NCBI GenBank assembly: GCA_964652155.1
Contig: CAZZBK010000098.1
Coordinates: 1 to 22,804 of the forward strand
Direction of reading: 5' to 3'
DNA: 22,804 nucleotides
Source of the DNA: CAZZBK01 sp964652155
GTDB lineage: Bacteria; Planctomycetota; Planctomycetia; Pirellulales; PNKZ01
A program made the translations under genes and the position numbers. Below, piece after piece: positions 15,801-22,804 of this stretch; the stretch's first letter is position 1; each line of letters starts with the position of its first letter. Under the pieces are notes generated by a model, which saw nothing but the letters and a program-made list of their open reading frames with translations, ran no database searches and was not told the origin of the DNA.

Positions 15801-16340
15801 GGTCAGGCCATTGTTGTAATCGCTTAAATACACACCAAAAGAACTGGTCCCTGTTTGGGTGACCAGCGCCTGCAGGGTGTTGTCAGCGCGCGTTGGGCGA
15901 ATCCAAGCCGCCACTGAAATCGCGTTCGGATCGGTATTCACCGTATCGGTCACCACACTGCCGCCCCCCGTACCGCTGAGCGACAGGCTGCCGGTAAGTC
16001 CGCTGGGAGCTAGCGCACTCCACAGGGCATCCCCTTGCGTGAACACGCCCACGCCGCGGAGTTCGTCGGTCGCACCATTGAGTGCCACATAGACGATCGG
16101 ATCGACCGCCGGCAGCACACCGGCAACGTCGAGCGTCGCGCCCTGATCGACAAAATACGTGTTATTGACGGCCTGCGGCGGCGAACCGCTGAGCATCCAG
16201 CGCGGCTCAAGACGTTCCCCCAGCACCCCGGCGATGCTCAGTCGATGGCGGCGCCTGCTCGTCCGATTCCGGATCCCCAGCCAATCGAGAAAGGCCTGCC
16301 ATCTCTGCTGTTGTCGCGACCATGGCCGACGATACGACAT
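9897..16340 (-). CDS. Giant LEPR-XLL cadherin-like surface protein, 2147 residues
   Basis: A GTG at 16358 extends the frame, but the ATG at 16340 has the sequence AGGAAGGGGG immediately upstream and is preferred. The N-terminus is Arg-rich and ends in RLEPRWMLSG (residues ~46-55). A tandem-95-like domain begins (NNTYFVDQGATLDVAGVL) and is interrupted by a LamG-like lectin fold (SVAAWIRPT, WTHIAVSYEQ, VQLYVNGQAW, ~16080-15490), then resumes (LLNDADSDGDPLSAVLV, GTFSYTPPTGFFGTTTFTY). Ten ~130-residue cadherin-like repeats follow (~15290-11370), each with EDT...SDIDAG, HGSLTL, SGG, NG, INxTLA, LxY and NDLG, and ending INDAP. Repeats 3 and 10 lack EDT. The last ~490 residues hold about seven shorter repeats (DTANMYDSSGNDTFSM, DIAAFYGNSLLDD), as in the neighbouring gene. 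The Asp-rich linkers fit Ca2+-dependent adhesion; exact ligand and anchoring are unknown. It is intact. Confidence 0.9.
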   Translation of the reverse strand: MSYRRPWSRQQQRWQAFLDWLGIRNRTSRRRHRLSIAGVLGERLEPRWMLSGSPPQAVNNTYFVDQGATLDVAGVLPAVDPIVYVALNGATDELRGVGVFTQGDALWSALAPSGLTGSLSLSGTGGGSVVTDTVNTDPNAISVAAWIRPTRADNTLQALVTQTGTSSFGVYLSDYNNGLTIRAPGAYLYYDAIPTLDQWTHIAVSYEQATQEVQLYVNGQAWAQPPVADLSVLSPATSAATISAPLVIGSDQAGSDFSGQIAAVGWWNTTLEATQAAALAAAPSVLLNDADSDGDPLSAVLVNDVTQGTLNLQTDGTFSYTPPTGFFGTTTFTYLTFDGSNSSAPATVSLVVQGEPLVTLPAPASVDEDTPLAISGLQIDHGDEAPLSVTLSVLHGSLTVPTDISGGLTSEQVIGNGAAQLLLVGSAEEIAATLDANNGLVYEADAGYSGTDALSVTAEDDMGSSPLATLAITIDAINDAPQQLFPTSIDVAEDTVNEITDLAIVDDDTWDVVVTLSVAHGELSLATSVDGGLTAGQIAGNGSATVSVTGTTAAINATLAAAWGITYRPDDDYHGSDTLTMTTTDVGDDDPLSDTDALAFTVSASNDPPHITVPNDVVQLDLSGEVFVTGISLSDIDAGSDDVQVTLHVAHGSLTLNAAVSGGVASDRITGNGAGSVSLTGSLAAVNATLAAADGLKYLVSSGYIGFDTVTITANDLGHSGGAPQTDVAGIQLRSGNQPPVNSLPAAFSGDEDTPIWLTGIAVSDIDTSGEDVFVTLSVVHGSLTLATAVSGGVTGGQIGTNGTATITITAPLAAINTTLTASSGLGYLASAYYHGTDALTVETDDLGSGPGEPLVDIDTAAVTVNSINNPPTFMLPTPLGVNEDTLVYVSGLVVSDVDAAGGPLRVTLSVLHGSLTLNSTVSGGIPSGQISGNGGASVTISGTLTQINTTLADAIGVSYLTAANYDSTDQLTLLTNDLGNSGAGGSLTATDTMALTINPINDAPTNELPAAFGGDEDTTIWMTGLSVSDIDSGSLDLVVVLSVEHGTLTLDTTVGGGLGSSQVTGNGSTALSMTGSRAAINITLAATHGLGYQAVADYAGTDALHMVTNDLGHYAGAALTATASAALSVSAVNDAPTVSLPSLPSTSEDTPFNLTGVSLSDIDASGSNLFVTLSVAHGSLSLSSTVSGGINSVTNNGSSSLSFCGTLSQINTTLADAAGLSYLGSANSNGNDTFTVLANDLGNTGNGGAQNTTATLPIIVNAVNDAPVTTVPGSQTASEDTTLSITGISVNDLDAGSSPLQLTLAVAHGAITVNASTSGAVVANNNSASVTLSGTLAQINTVLGYSNGIGYQGSADYNGSDLLSITTNDLENMGSGGAQTDLHTIGLTVSPVNDGPTFSLTSEVVNEDTTTVLSGLSVNDVDAGNSTLRVTLGVAHGVLTLATNVSGGLTSGMISNNGTASVSFTATLAQMNNTLAASTGLQYLAISNYNGTEILTLTANDVGNSGAGGAQVTTSTQAITVNAINDGPSVAVPGPSIINASTSTAMTGISVSDIDAGSNNILMTVSALHGSLTLSSTVSGGITSSQIGTNGSASVTITAPLSAINATFANSHGLKYLGSSSYSGSDKLTVSINDLGSTDYRGTSAPLTHSDTVGITLLSSGYSLSGTALTITGSSENDAMVVSFSTANSITTSLNGIGFAFDLSRVNTVSINLGAGSDSSTITGRSGLSDTVSLFPYSRQASSISSSTGGIYSISLANSENIFYYGDAGDIAYFNDSSGNDTFTSTPASSTATMKLSGASSPYSLMATGAGTMYAYGNNAGTDTANMYDSSGNDTFSMLAGTGGYSIMSAATPAYLHEAIGFSNVTGTRLSGGTDIAAFYGNSLLDDHFDAFPNATTSSGYSRMYGTGYDNKAYGFTTYNAFANAGGNDIVNFNAVAGVTDTFYGTPGSTALLTSSNYTIQGYYFRTVYAWGNTSDSGDIMHFNGTAGVNDTFSGVPGSTSSLTAGSNSVNGLYFTTMYAWGNSETGDTCTIWDSNAIDVFQGVGSYDDIIYSIISRSGVYLIQVLNFDSTTAISAFGGSDTAYLFGGSGADSLVLSGSNATMTLSNGRKIITYGFATLWANPGTGSDVTRSGTYAGTYYGSGVWA
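11370..15290 (-). repeat. Ten tandem ~390-base coding repeats (cadherin-like)
   Basis: Protein-level repeats of ~130 residues; boundaries are approximate. Copies are strongly diverged in DNA but keep HGSLTL, SGG, NG and ITxTLA-like positions, so this is an old array rather than a recent expansion. Copies 5 to 9 also share GNSGAGGAQ/GNTGNGGAQ-like linkers. Confidence 0.75.
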
Positions 16341-17035
16341 CGCATCCCCCTTCCTCACACGACGGATCTTACTGGCCGTGCAGCGCGCAATTCACACTGC
16401 GCCCTGCACGCAATCTTGCTCATGATGGCCCAAAAACGCCGCGGTAATGCGCTGCTTTCAAGCCGTGCCTCGCGGTGAGGTGCCCCCTGGCCCCTCGTGC
16501 CGTGGCGCTGAAGCTAACACATGTGCATAGTGAGTTCAAGCAAATCATTGAACCATTATCTGACACCGCAACCCGCGGCGAGGAGTTGCCGTCGATGAGT
16601 ATTCTGTTCAACCGCTTTGTGATAATACTCCATTTTATACGCTGGACGTAACCCGCGTTCTTGACCTCAATGACGGAGCGACTCAGTTATACTTTTACAC
16701 GTTATCGACGACTCAAAATGCGGCGACTGCGGGAGAATTCGAGCGTTGCGAGGGGGGGGTTGTTAATCCCACAGGTTCCGCTGAACGCTTTGAAACTCCA
16801 ATAACCGTGTGTTTTCCGCAGAGACGACAGTTGGACAAGGTAAATAGTGCAACAGTCGAATTTATACAGCCCTGAAAAAATATTATTGCCAGTGACAAGC
16901 GGAGCCGCTAGGCTCTCCTCGACTGCGGCGAGCGCAGTCCATGAAGCCTGACGCGCGGATCAAGTCCTCCGGTCACTCGTGAGGTCAACGCGGTCAGCAA
17001 GGAGCAGATTAACTGTTCTAGAGGGAGTCGCGGGC
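16341..17035. promoter_or_regulatory. Divergent promoter region between two giant surface-protein genes
   Basis: About 695 bases without a credible gene must serve as control region for both the 2147-residue gene (minus) and the next gene (plus). Two hairpins stand in tandem: GAGCC/GGCTC (16902-16906/16911-16915) and GACTGCG/CGCAGTC with loop GCGAG (16921-16927/16933-16939), about 100 bases upstream of the plus-strand start. AT-rich segments lie at 16615-16645 and 16685-16700 (TTATACTTTTACACG). No promoter could be assigned with confidence. Confidence 0.45.
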
Positions 17036-20000
17036 ATGTGCGCAATCAGTGCGAAGAGTCGGTGGCGGGAGTGGCTGGGTCTGGCGCAACGCCGACGGCG
17101 CACGGGGCTGCGGCGGCGCGTCCAGCACTTCGCGCTGCATCTGGAAAAACTCGAACCGCGCGTCGTGCTGAGCGCCACGCCGACACTCGTCGCGGATCCC
17201 TATTCGGCCTCGACCAGCTATTGGGAAAACCAGACCAGCGTCGTGGTCGACAGTCATGTGCAACTCAACGACGCGGATGGGAATGTGTACAGCGCGGCGG
17301 TGACTTTGGTCTCCGCGTCGAGCAGCGAATCGCTGTCGTTTGTGAATAGCGGCGGCATTACGGGGAACTATAACGCCACGACCGGCGTGCTCTCCTTGGT
17401 CGCCACCTCGGCCGCGGCGACGCCACTCGAGATGCAAAGCGCGTTGCAGACCGTCCGCTATGGCGATCCGGCCCAACAACACCCCACGACCCTCGATCGG
17501 ATCGTGACCTTCCAGGTCACCGACGTCGATCATCATCCCAGCAACCTCGTCAGCCGCACGGTCACGATCACGCCGATCAACGATGCACCGATCCATGTGC
17601 TCGCGAATGTGACGGCCAGCGGCAGCGGGATCGAACGCGTTCTCAACGGCTTGTCGATTCGCGACGATGATGCGGACAACTATCCCTTGAGCCTAATGCT
17701 CAGTGTCGTACATGGAACATTGGCCGTGAACACCGGTGTCTCTGGTGGCGTGAGTGGTGGCCAAGTAAGCGGTCAAGGGACCGGCACGTTGACCATCAGT
17801 GGTACGCTCAGCGCGCTCAACACCACGCTGGCCAGTGCGGACGGTCTCCTCTATCGCAGCGATACGAACTATGCCGGGAGCGAGGCCCTGACGATCGCCA
17901 CGAACGACCTGGGGAGCGGCTTGAGTGGCTCCGCGCGAACCGACAGCGACGCGCTGGTGTTCTCCGTGCTGGCCGCGCCGCAGGTAACTGCCGGGACCGC
18001 GGCCGCCAGTGTGTATGTCGAGAATAGTTCCACCCCCATCACGCTTGACGCGGGCCTGTCGATCAGCGACGCCGCGAACATCCCGCTCCGCTCCGCCACG
18101 TTCACCCTCACCGGCGGCTCCTCCGAAGAATCGCTGGTGTTCACGAATCGGGGCAACTTGGTCGGCAGCTATAACGCCACCAGCGGTGTGCTGACCGTGA
18201 CGGCGGTCAACGCCACCGGCTTGTCGGCCGCTACGTTCCAAGCCTATCTGCGTGGCGTGCAGTATCGCGGCAATCCACTCGACGACCAACCCGCGTCGTT
18301 GTCGCGCAGCGTCAGCTTCTCCGTGACCGATGTCTACGGCTTTAGCAGCAACATCGCCACGCGCGGTGTCACCCTGACGTCGGCCAACGATCGGCCCCGC
18401 GCGGCGGCTGCAAGTTTGAGCACGAATGAAGACACACCGCTGGACTTATCGTTGGCGGATCGCATCTCCGATCCCGATGGGGGCACGCTGAGTATCAACA
18501 TTGACCATTCGGCCGCACATGGTGCGGTGTCGTTTGATGGCAGCCAATTCACGTACACGCCCAGCGCGGGCTTCTTCGGCACCGATTATTTCTCCTATCA
18601 CGCTAACGATGGGACCAGCAGCGGCAACACGGCCACGATCGCCGTCGTGGTGCACTCGGTCAATGACGCCCCCAGCTTCGCTGCGGCTGGCGACCAAACC
18701 ATCGACGAAGATGCCCCTGCGCAGACAATTCCCGGTTGGGCCACTTCGATCTCGCGCGGAGCGGCCAATGAATCAAGCCAGACGCTCACCTTCAACGTCA
18801 GCAACACCAACAACAGCCTGTTCTCCACGCAACCGAGTCGCAGTTCTTCCGGCACGCTGACTTACGCGCCAGGTGCCAATGCCCATGGCGAGGCGGTCGT
18901 GACAGTCGAACTCGCCGATAATGGCGGCACGGCCAACGGCGGCCAAGATCGGACGACGCAGACGTTCTTGATCACGATCAATTCGGTGAACGACGCCCCC
19001 AGCTACACCAGTCGCACGCTGATCACCCAGGACGAAGTGTTTGCCGACACAGACTACTCGCCCGTGGTGGTGAGTGGAATCGTCGCGGGCCCAGCAAATG
19101 AGTCAGGCCAGAACGTAACGCTGACGATTGTGGGCGACACGAATCCGATCCTGTTTACGGCCGAGCCGACGATCGCCAATGATGGTACGCTCAGCTTTAC
19201 GCAGGCAGCGGGCGCTTTTGGCGAGACCACGTTGACCATTCAAATCCAGGACGACGGGGGAACTGCCTCCGGGGGTGTCGACACGACGCTTGCCAGCGTC
19301 ACGATTACGGTCAACGAACTGCCGCAGGTGAGTATCGCGGTCGATTCCAGCAGCGTGACCGAAGGGGATTCGACCAACTTCACGTTCACCCGCACCGCGA
19401 GCAATCTGAGCGCTGAGCTGAGGGCGTACTACTCCATTGATTGGAACAATTCGTCCGCGACGAGCAGTGACTACACGCTCTCCTCCACCTCGGGTTGGAT
19501 CGATTTCGCTCCCGATCAGTCGACCGCCACGCTCGGGGTCACAACCAGGCGGGATCTGACCGTGGAAATCTCCGAATCGCTCGCGTTGCAGTTGAGCGCT
19601 CCAACGCCCGATGTGTCGGGACACGCGGCCTATCATGTCGACAGTTCCTCATCTGTAGCGACGCTCACGATCAATGATCCCGCCCTCTCGGTATGGGTGA
19701 CAACGAGCGATGGGACCGCTTCGGAAGCTCTGCTCAATCAGGGCGGCTTTACCCTGCATCGCGCGGGAAGCGAATCGAGCGACGTGACGGCGCATCTTCA
19801 AATCCAGAACTTCACGGCGCCACTGGATTACCAGCTCTGGGCGCATGGCAGTGAGCTGACGGTTGCTAGTGATGGGACCTTTAGCGTGCCATTCAATGTG
19901 TACGAAACGGCGGTAGCTGTCACATTAGTCCCCCTCGCCGACAACGTGATCGAGTCCGCTGAGAATGTTACGATTCAACTGCAAGCGGATACGAGCTATA

Positions 20001-22804
20001 CGATTGGCGACAACGGCACCGTTCCATTCGACACCACGCACATTACAATCTACGACGAACCCTCGGTCGTCACGCTCGTCCCGGGGCAAAACTACACCAC
20101 CGAACCTAGTACCGCCAACCCCACTCCCACAGCCGGCTCTTTCACGCTCAAGCGCGTAGGGGGTGACACGGCGGCAAATTTAACCGTCACACTGACACCG
20201 ACATTGACAGGCTCCGTCGCCGCCAATCTGAGTGACTATCAACTGCAGGTGGACGGAACTTTCATCGATCCGGTGAACGATGTGTTTTCCGTGGTGATTC
20301 CCGGCGGCACATCGAGTCTCAATGTGCTACTCGTGCCGAGTGGCGATAACGTGATCGAACCGACGGAAGCCGCCCTGTTGTCGGCCACCGCGGACTCCGC
20401 GCATTTCCATTTAGGCGCGACCAGTGCGACCACGATCTACATCACGGATGTGCCGGTTGAAATCTCGGTTGCCACCACGAGCACCGCCGCCGAGCCCAAC
20501 CGTGACACCGGCGAATCCAGCAATGGAAAGTTCACGCTCAGCCGCTCAGGAGGCGATGTCAATCAAGATATAGTCGTGAAGATTGCCATCAACTCGGAGA
20601 GCTCCGCGAGCGCCACTTTAGACACCGATTATTGGCTGCTGCTCAACAATCAACAGCTCGCTGTTAACAACGGGACCGCGGCCATTACGATTCCGGCACA
20701 AACGACCTCGCTGGACCTGATCGTGATGCCGCGGGCAGACAACGTGGTGGAAGCCACGCCGGAACGAGTGCAGTTGCAGTTACTGACCAGCAACTTGGCC
20801 TACAGTACGGCTGGCCAAGCCCAAAACAATAACACCCTCGACGTGGCCACGGTGACGATCGCCGACGTGGCGCCCCAAGTGTGGATATTGAGTCAGGACG
20901 ATTCCGCCGCCGAGCCCAGCTTGGAGACCGCTGAGCCCGATACCGGGTCCGTCACGCTCTATCGCATCGGGGGCAATACCGATGCCGCTCTGGTCGTCAC
21001 CCTCGCGGCACACTCCAACGACCCCAATGCCGCGACGGGCAATTTCACGTTGTCGAGCGGGGCATTGGGGCTCGCGGGCACCACGGCCGTCACGATCCCC
21101 GGCGGAGCCACCTCGCTGGATGTGATCCTGACACCGGCTGCGGACAACGTCCGCGAAGGGAACGAGACGGTCGCCTTCCAAATTCAGAGCAGCTCCGTCG
21201 CCCCCTATGTGCTCTATCAGAATGAACTTGGCCAAACGCAATCCACGGCCAATGTCATCATCACCGACGTCCTACCACTGGTCAGCGTCCAAACCACCGT
21301 AGGAGCAACCACCGAGGGGAACTCGACCCTGCCCGGCGTGGTGACCCTAACGCGCCACGGTGGAGATCTGAGCAGCCCCTTGACCGTCAACTACTCGACA
21401 AGCGGTCTGCGAACGGATGCATCCACTCCAGACGCGACGCTCTCCTCGCCCGATGGCCAAGTGACCTTTGTAGCAGGGTACACGACCGCCGTCGTAACCA
21501 TCACGGCGTTGGCCGATGGCAAGGCCGAAGGTCCACAAACGGCCCAGTTCACCCTCGTGCCGTCCAACACGGCCCCTTACACGGTCGATGCCGACTTGGC
21601 ATCGGCGGCGGTCGACATCACCGATCTTGCCGTGGTCTCGGTGAGTGCGTCTAAGACGAATGTACTCGAGGGGCAAACGTCGTCGCCCGCCATGTTTACC
21701 ATCCATCGCGATGGTGGCGATCTGCTGTTGCCGTTAACCGTAAACTACTCGGTCGCGGGGAGCGGCTGGAATCCCGCCGCCTCGAACGACTATACGCTCT
21801 CTGATGCGACCGGTTCCGTCGTGATCGAGGCCGGCGAACGAACGACCGCCATTTCGCTCGTCGCCCCGAACGACAATCTGGTCGAAAGCAACAATGAGCA
21901 ACTGACCTTCACCCTGTTGCCCAGCGATACCCACTATCAATTGGATAGCGCCACGATCACGACCGACGTGACGATCGAGGACGATCCGGTGATCATCAGC
22001 GTCACCGCGGCCAACTCCGGCACCAAGGAAGGGAGCACTTCGTCCCCCGCAAGCTTTACGCTGTCGCGCTCGGGCGGAGCCACCGACGCCGCGCTGAGCG
22101 TCGCCTATTCACTGCAAGGAATTGGCGTCGAACTCAACCCCGAATTGTTGGGCGGGTCGTTGACCGGCGTGGCCAACTTCACCGCAGGACAAACGTCGTT
22201 GACCGTTTCGTTGTATCACAAGGCCGACTCATCGAACGGATCCGACAAGAGTTTCTCCCTCGCCATCACGCCCAGCCCAGATGCGTATTACACCGTGAGC
22301 ACGGTCAACGGTTCTGCCATCGAGACGATTGCCGATACGCCGATGGTGCAAATCAGTCCATCGGTCAGCGACGAGGCCTTCGCCGCCGCCGGTGTCAACG
22401 AGGGGCAGACGGCCTACCTGACCTTGCCGTTTACAACCGTGCCGTTTGCGGCCGACGGCTCACTGGAGTTGAGCTACGACGTCGACTGGGGAGACTTTAC
22501 GACTTCGACGGGCGCGAATCTGTTTGCCTCATCCGGCGAGTTGGCGGTGCACCACAAGTACCGCGATGACAAAACGTATGCGGTGAGCGCGGTCATCACC
22601 GATCAATTCAACCGCACGACAACGGTGACCGGCAACATCGTCATCGCCAACGTCGCCCCCAGTGTAACGATCACCGTCGATAAGACCACGATGAATGAGG
22701 GGGGCACCGTTCATGTTTCCGGTACCGTTCACGACCCTGGGTTGGATGATACGATCGACCTGACCGTGGACTGGCCGTTTTCATCTCGCCATTCAGGGCC
22801 AAAG
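17036..22804 (+). CDS. Giant LEPR-XLL protein with Calx-beta repeats, partial at the right edge
   Basis: The ATG at 17036 has GAGGGAG at 17021-17027. The frame stays open to the window edge (1923 codons), so the C-terminus is missing. The N-terminus is Arg-rich, with KLEPRVVLSA at about residues 39-48. In order: a cadherin-like module (residues ~50-180, ESLSFVNSGG), one ~130-residue repeat (182-300, VVHGTLAVNTGVSGGVSGG) of the type found ten times in the divergent gene, a second ESLVFTN module (~320-440), a tandem-95 domain (NEDTPLDLSL, FTYTPSAGFFGTDYFSYHAND), two further cadherin-like modules (IDEDAP, NDAPSYTS), then about eight Calx-beta repeats from residue ~762 (SVTEGDSTNFTFTR, GVVTLTRHGGDL), and PKD-like domains (YDVDWGDFTTS, DPGLDDTIDLTVDW). 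Calx-beta and cadherin modules bind Ca2+ in known families. It is probably a cell-surface adhesin or matrix protein; the ligand is unknown. The last ~10 codons may be out of frame. Confidence 0.85.
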   Translation, partial: MCAISAKSRWREWLGLAQRRRRTGLRRRVQHFALHLEKLEPRVVLSATPTLVADPYSASTSYWENQTSVVVDSHVQLNDADGNVYSAAVTLVSASSSESLSFVNSGGITGNYNATTGVLSLVATSAAATPLEMQSALQTVRYGDPAQQHPTTLDRIVTFQVTDVDHHPSNLVSRTVTITPINDAPIHVLANVTASGSGIERVLNGLSIRDDDADNYPLSLMLSVVHGTLAVNTGVSGGVSGGQVSGQGTGTLTISGTLSALNTTLASADGLLYRSDTNYAGSEALTIATNDLGSGLSGSARTDSDALVFSVLAAPQVTAGTAAASVYVENSSTPITLDAGLSISDAANIPLRSATFTLTGGSSEESLVFTNRGNLVGSYNATSGVLTVTAVNATGLSAATFQAYLRGVQYRGNPLDDQPASLSRSVSFSVTDVYGFSSNIATRGVTLTSANDRPRAAAASLSTNEDTPLDLSLADRISDPDGGTLSINIDHSAAHGAVSFDGSQFTYTPSAGFFGTDYFSYHANDGTSSGNTATIAVVVHSVNDAPSFAAAGDQTIDEDAPAQTIPGWATSISRGAANESSQTLTFNVSNTNNSLFSTQPSRSSSGTLTYAPGANAHGEAVVTVELADNGGTANGGQDRTTQTFLITINSVNDAPSYTSRTLITQDEVFADTDYSPVVVSGIVAGPANESGQNVTLTIVGDTNPILFTAEPTIANDGTLSFTQAAGAFGETTLTIQIQDDGGTASGGVDTTLASVTITVNELPQVSIAVDSSSVTEGDSTNFTFTRTASNLSAELRAYYSIDWNNSSATSSDYTLSSTSGWIDFAPDQSTATLGVTTRRDLTVEISESLALQLSAPTPDVSGHAAYHVDSSSSVATLTINDPALSVWVTTSDGTASEALLNQGGFTLHRAGSESSDVTAHLQIQNFTAPLDYQLWAHGSELTVASDGTFSVPFNVYETAVAVTLVPLADNVIESAENVTIQLQADTSYTIGDNGTVPFDTTHITIYDEPSVVTLVPGQNYTTEPSTANPTPTAGSFTLKRVGGDTAANLTVTLTPTLTGSVAANLSDYQLQVDGTFIDPVNDVFSVVIPGGTSSLNVLLVPSGDNVIEPTEAALLSATADSAHFHLGATSATTIYITDVPVEISVATTSTAAEPNRDTGESSNGKFTLSRSGGDVNQDIVVKIAINSESSASATLDTDYWLLLNNQQLAVNNGTAAITIPAQTTSLDLIVMPRADNVVEATPERVQLQLLTSNLAYSTAGQAQNNNTLDVATVTIADVAPQVWILSQDDSAAEPSLETAEPDTGSVTLYRIGGNTDAALVVTLAAHSNDPNAATGNFTLSSGALGLAGTTAVTIPGGATSLDVILTPAADNVREGNETVAFQIQSSSVAPYVLYQNELGQTQSTANVIITDVLPLVSVQTTVGATTEGNSTLPGVVTLTRHGGDLSSPLTVNYSTSGLRTDASTPDATLSSPDGQVTFVAGYTTAVVTITALADGKAEGPQTAQFTLVPSNTAPYTVDADLASAAVDITDLAVVSVSASKTNVLEGQTSSPAMFTIHRDGGDLLLPLTVNYSVAGSGWNPAASNDYTLSDATGSVVIEAGERTTAISLVAPNDNLVESNNEQLTFTLLPSDTHYQLDSATITTDVTIEDDPVIISVTAANSGTKEGSTSSPASFTLSRSGGATDAALSVAYSLQGIGVELNPELLGGSLTGVANFTAGQTSLTVSLYHKADSSNGSDKSFSLAITPSPDAYYTVSTVNGSAIETIADTPMVQISPSVSDEAFAAAGVNEGQTAYLTLPFTTVPFAADGSLELSYDVDWGDFTTSTGANLFASSGELAVHHKYRDDKTYAVSAVITDQFNRTTTVTGNIVIANVAPSVTITVDKTTMNEGGTVHVSGTVHDPGLDDTIDLTVDWPFSSRHSGPK
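19321..22340 (+). repeat. About eight Calx-beta-type coding repeats
   Basis: Each ~120-residue unit has an acidic opening (TEGDST, TEGNST, LEGQTS, KEGSTS), a FTLxRxGG strand, a Y-S/T middle, and an ADNxxE turn near its end (ADNVIESAENV, GDNVIEPTE, ADNVVEATPE, ADNVREGNE, NDNLVESNNE). Approximate starts: 19321, 19680, 20060, 20450, 20870, 21270, 21630, 21985. Copies are well diverged. Confidence 0.75.

Noticed and set aside
16662..16693. Promoter TTGACC...TATACT for the plus-strand giant gene
   Set aside because: Spacing is about 20 bases, too long for a standard sigma-70 promoter, and it lies more than 340 bases from the start.
17018..21940. Long minus-strand frames opposite the Calx-beta gene (for example 17018-17596, 17693-18289, 19103-19636, 20780-21241)
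   Set aside because: Arg/Gly/Val-rich translations without domains, all antisense to a frame with clear Calx-beta and cadherin repeats.

Overview
The window looks like a planctomycete genome (Pirellulales-like). The strongest clue is three neighbouring genes whose products begin with a short Arg-rich N-terminus ending in a LEPR-XLL-type motif (EPLEDRRVLSA, RLEPRWMLSG, KLEPRVVLSA), typical of very large planctomycete surface or secreted proteins. A truncated ISL3-type transposase and AAA/clamp cassette genes of a kind I associate with planctomycetes fit this. All family calls come from reading the sequence; no search was run.

Left part (1-8036) is an accessory region in decay. It opens with the first ~25 codons of an ISL3-type transposase joined directly to the C-terminal ~117 codons of an AAA+ ATPase. 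A lone 1022-residue secreted protein of unknown function follows on the minus strand (749-3817), then a ~700-base spacer with several hairpins. Next comes a plus-strand cassette (4527-7695): a DUF3150-like coiled protein broken by a 1-base frameshift, two short conserved-looking proteins, a three-domain sliding-clamp-like (DnaN/PCNA-fold) protein interrupted by one in-frame TAA, and a small membrane protein now fused in frame to the clamp tail. I infer that AAA ATPase, DUF3150-like protein and clamp homologue were once one functional unit (possibly plasmid- or phage-like DNA metabolism) that is now eroding through independent lesions.

The spaces around this cassette are unusually rich in RNA/DNA secondary structure. 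Two adjacent hairpins (4383-4447) have different stems but nearly the same loop. A second hairpin type occurs at 569-591 and 4318-4340 with a compensatory base-pair change. A 51-base hairpin follows the cassette (7709-7759), and an interleaved inverted-repeat pair forms an H-type pseudoknot topology at 7884-7925.

Right part (8037-22804) is a surface-protein locus. Two minus-strand genes encode 524- and 2147-residue LEPR-XLL proteins sharing a ~65-residue D-A-x-F/M-Y-D repeat. The larger also has a LamG-like domain inserted in a tandem-95-like domain and ten ~130-residue cadherin-like repeats. Divergent from it, a third LEPR-XLL gene (17036 to beyond the window end) carries one of the same ~130-residue repeats, further cadherin/tandem-95 modules, about eight Calx-beta repeats and PKD-like domains. 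No rRNA, tRNA or CRISPR array was seen.
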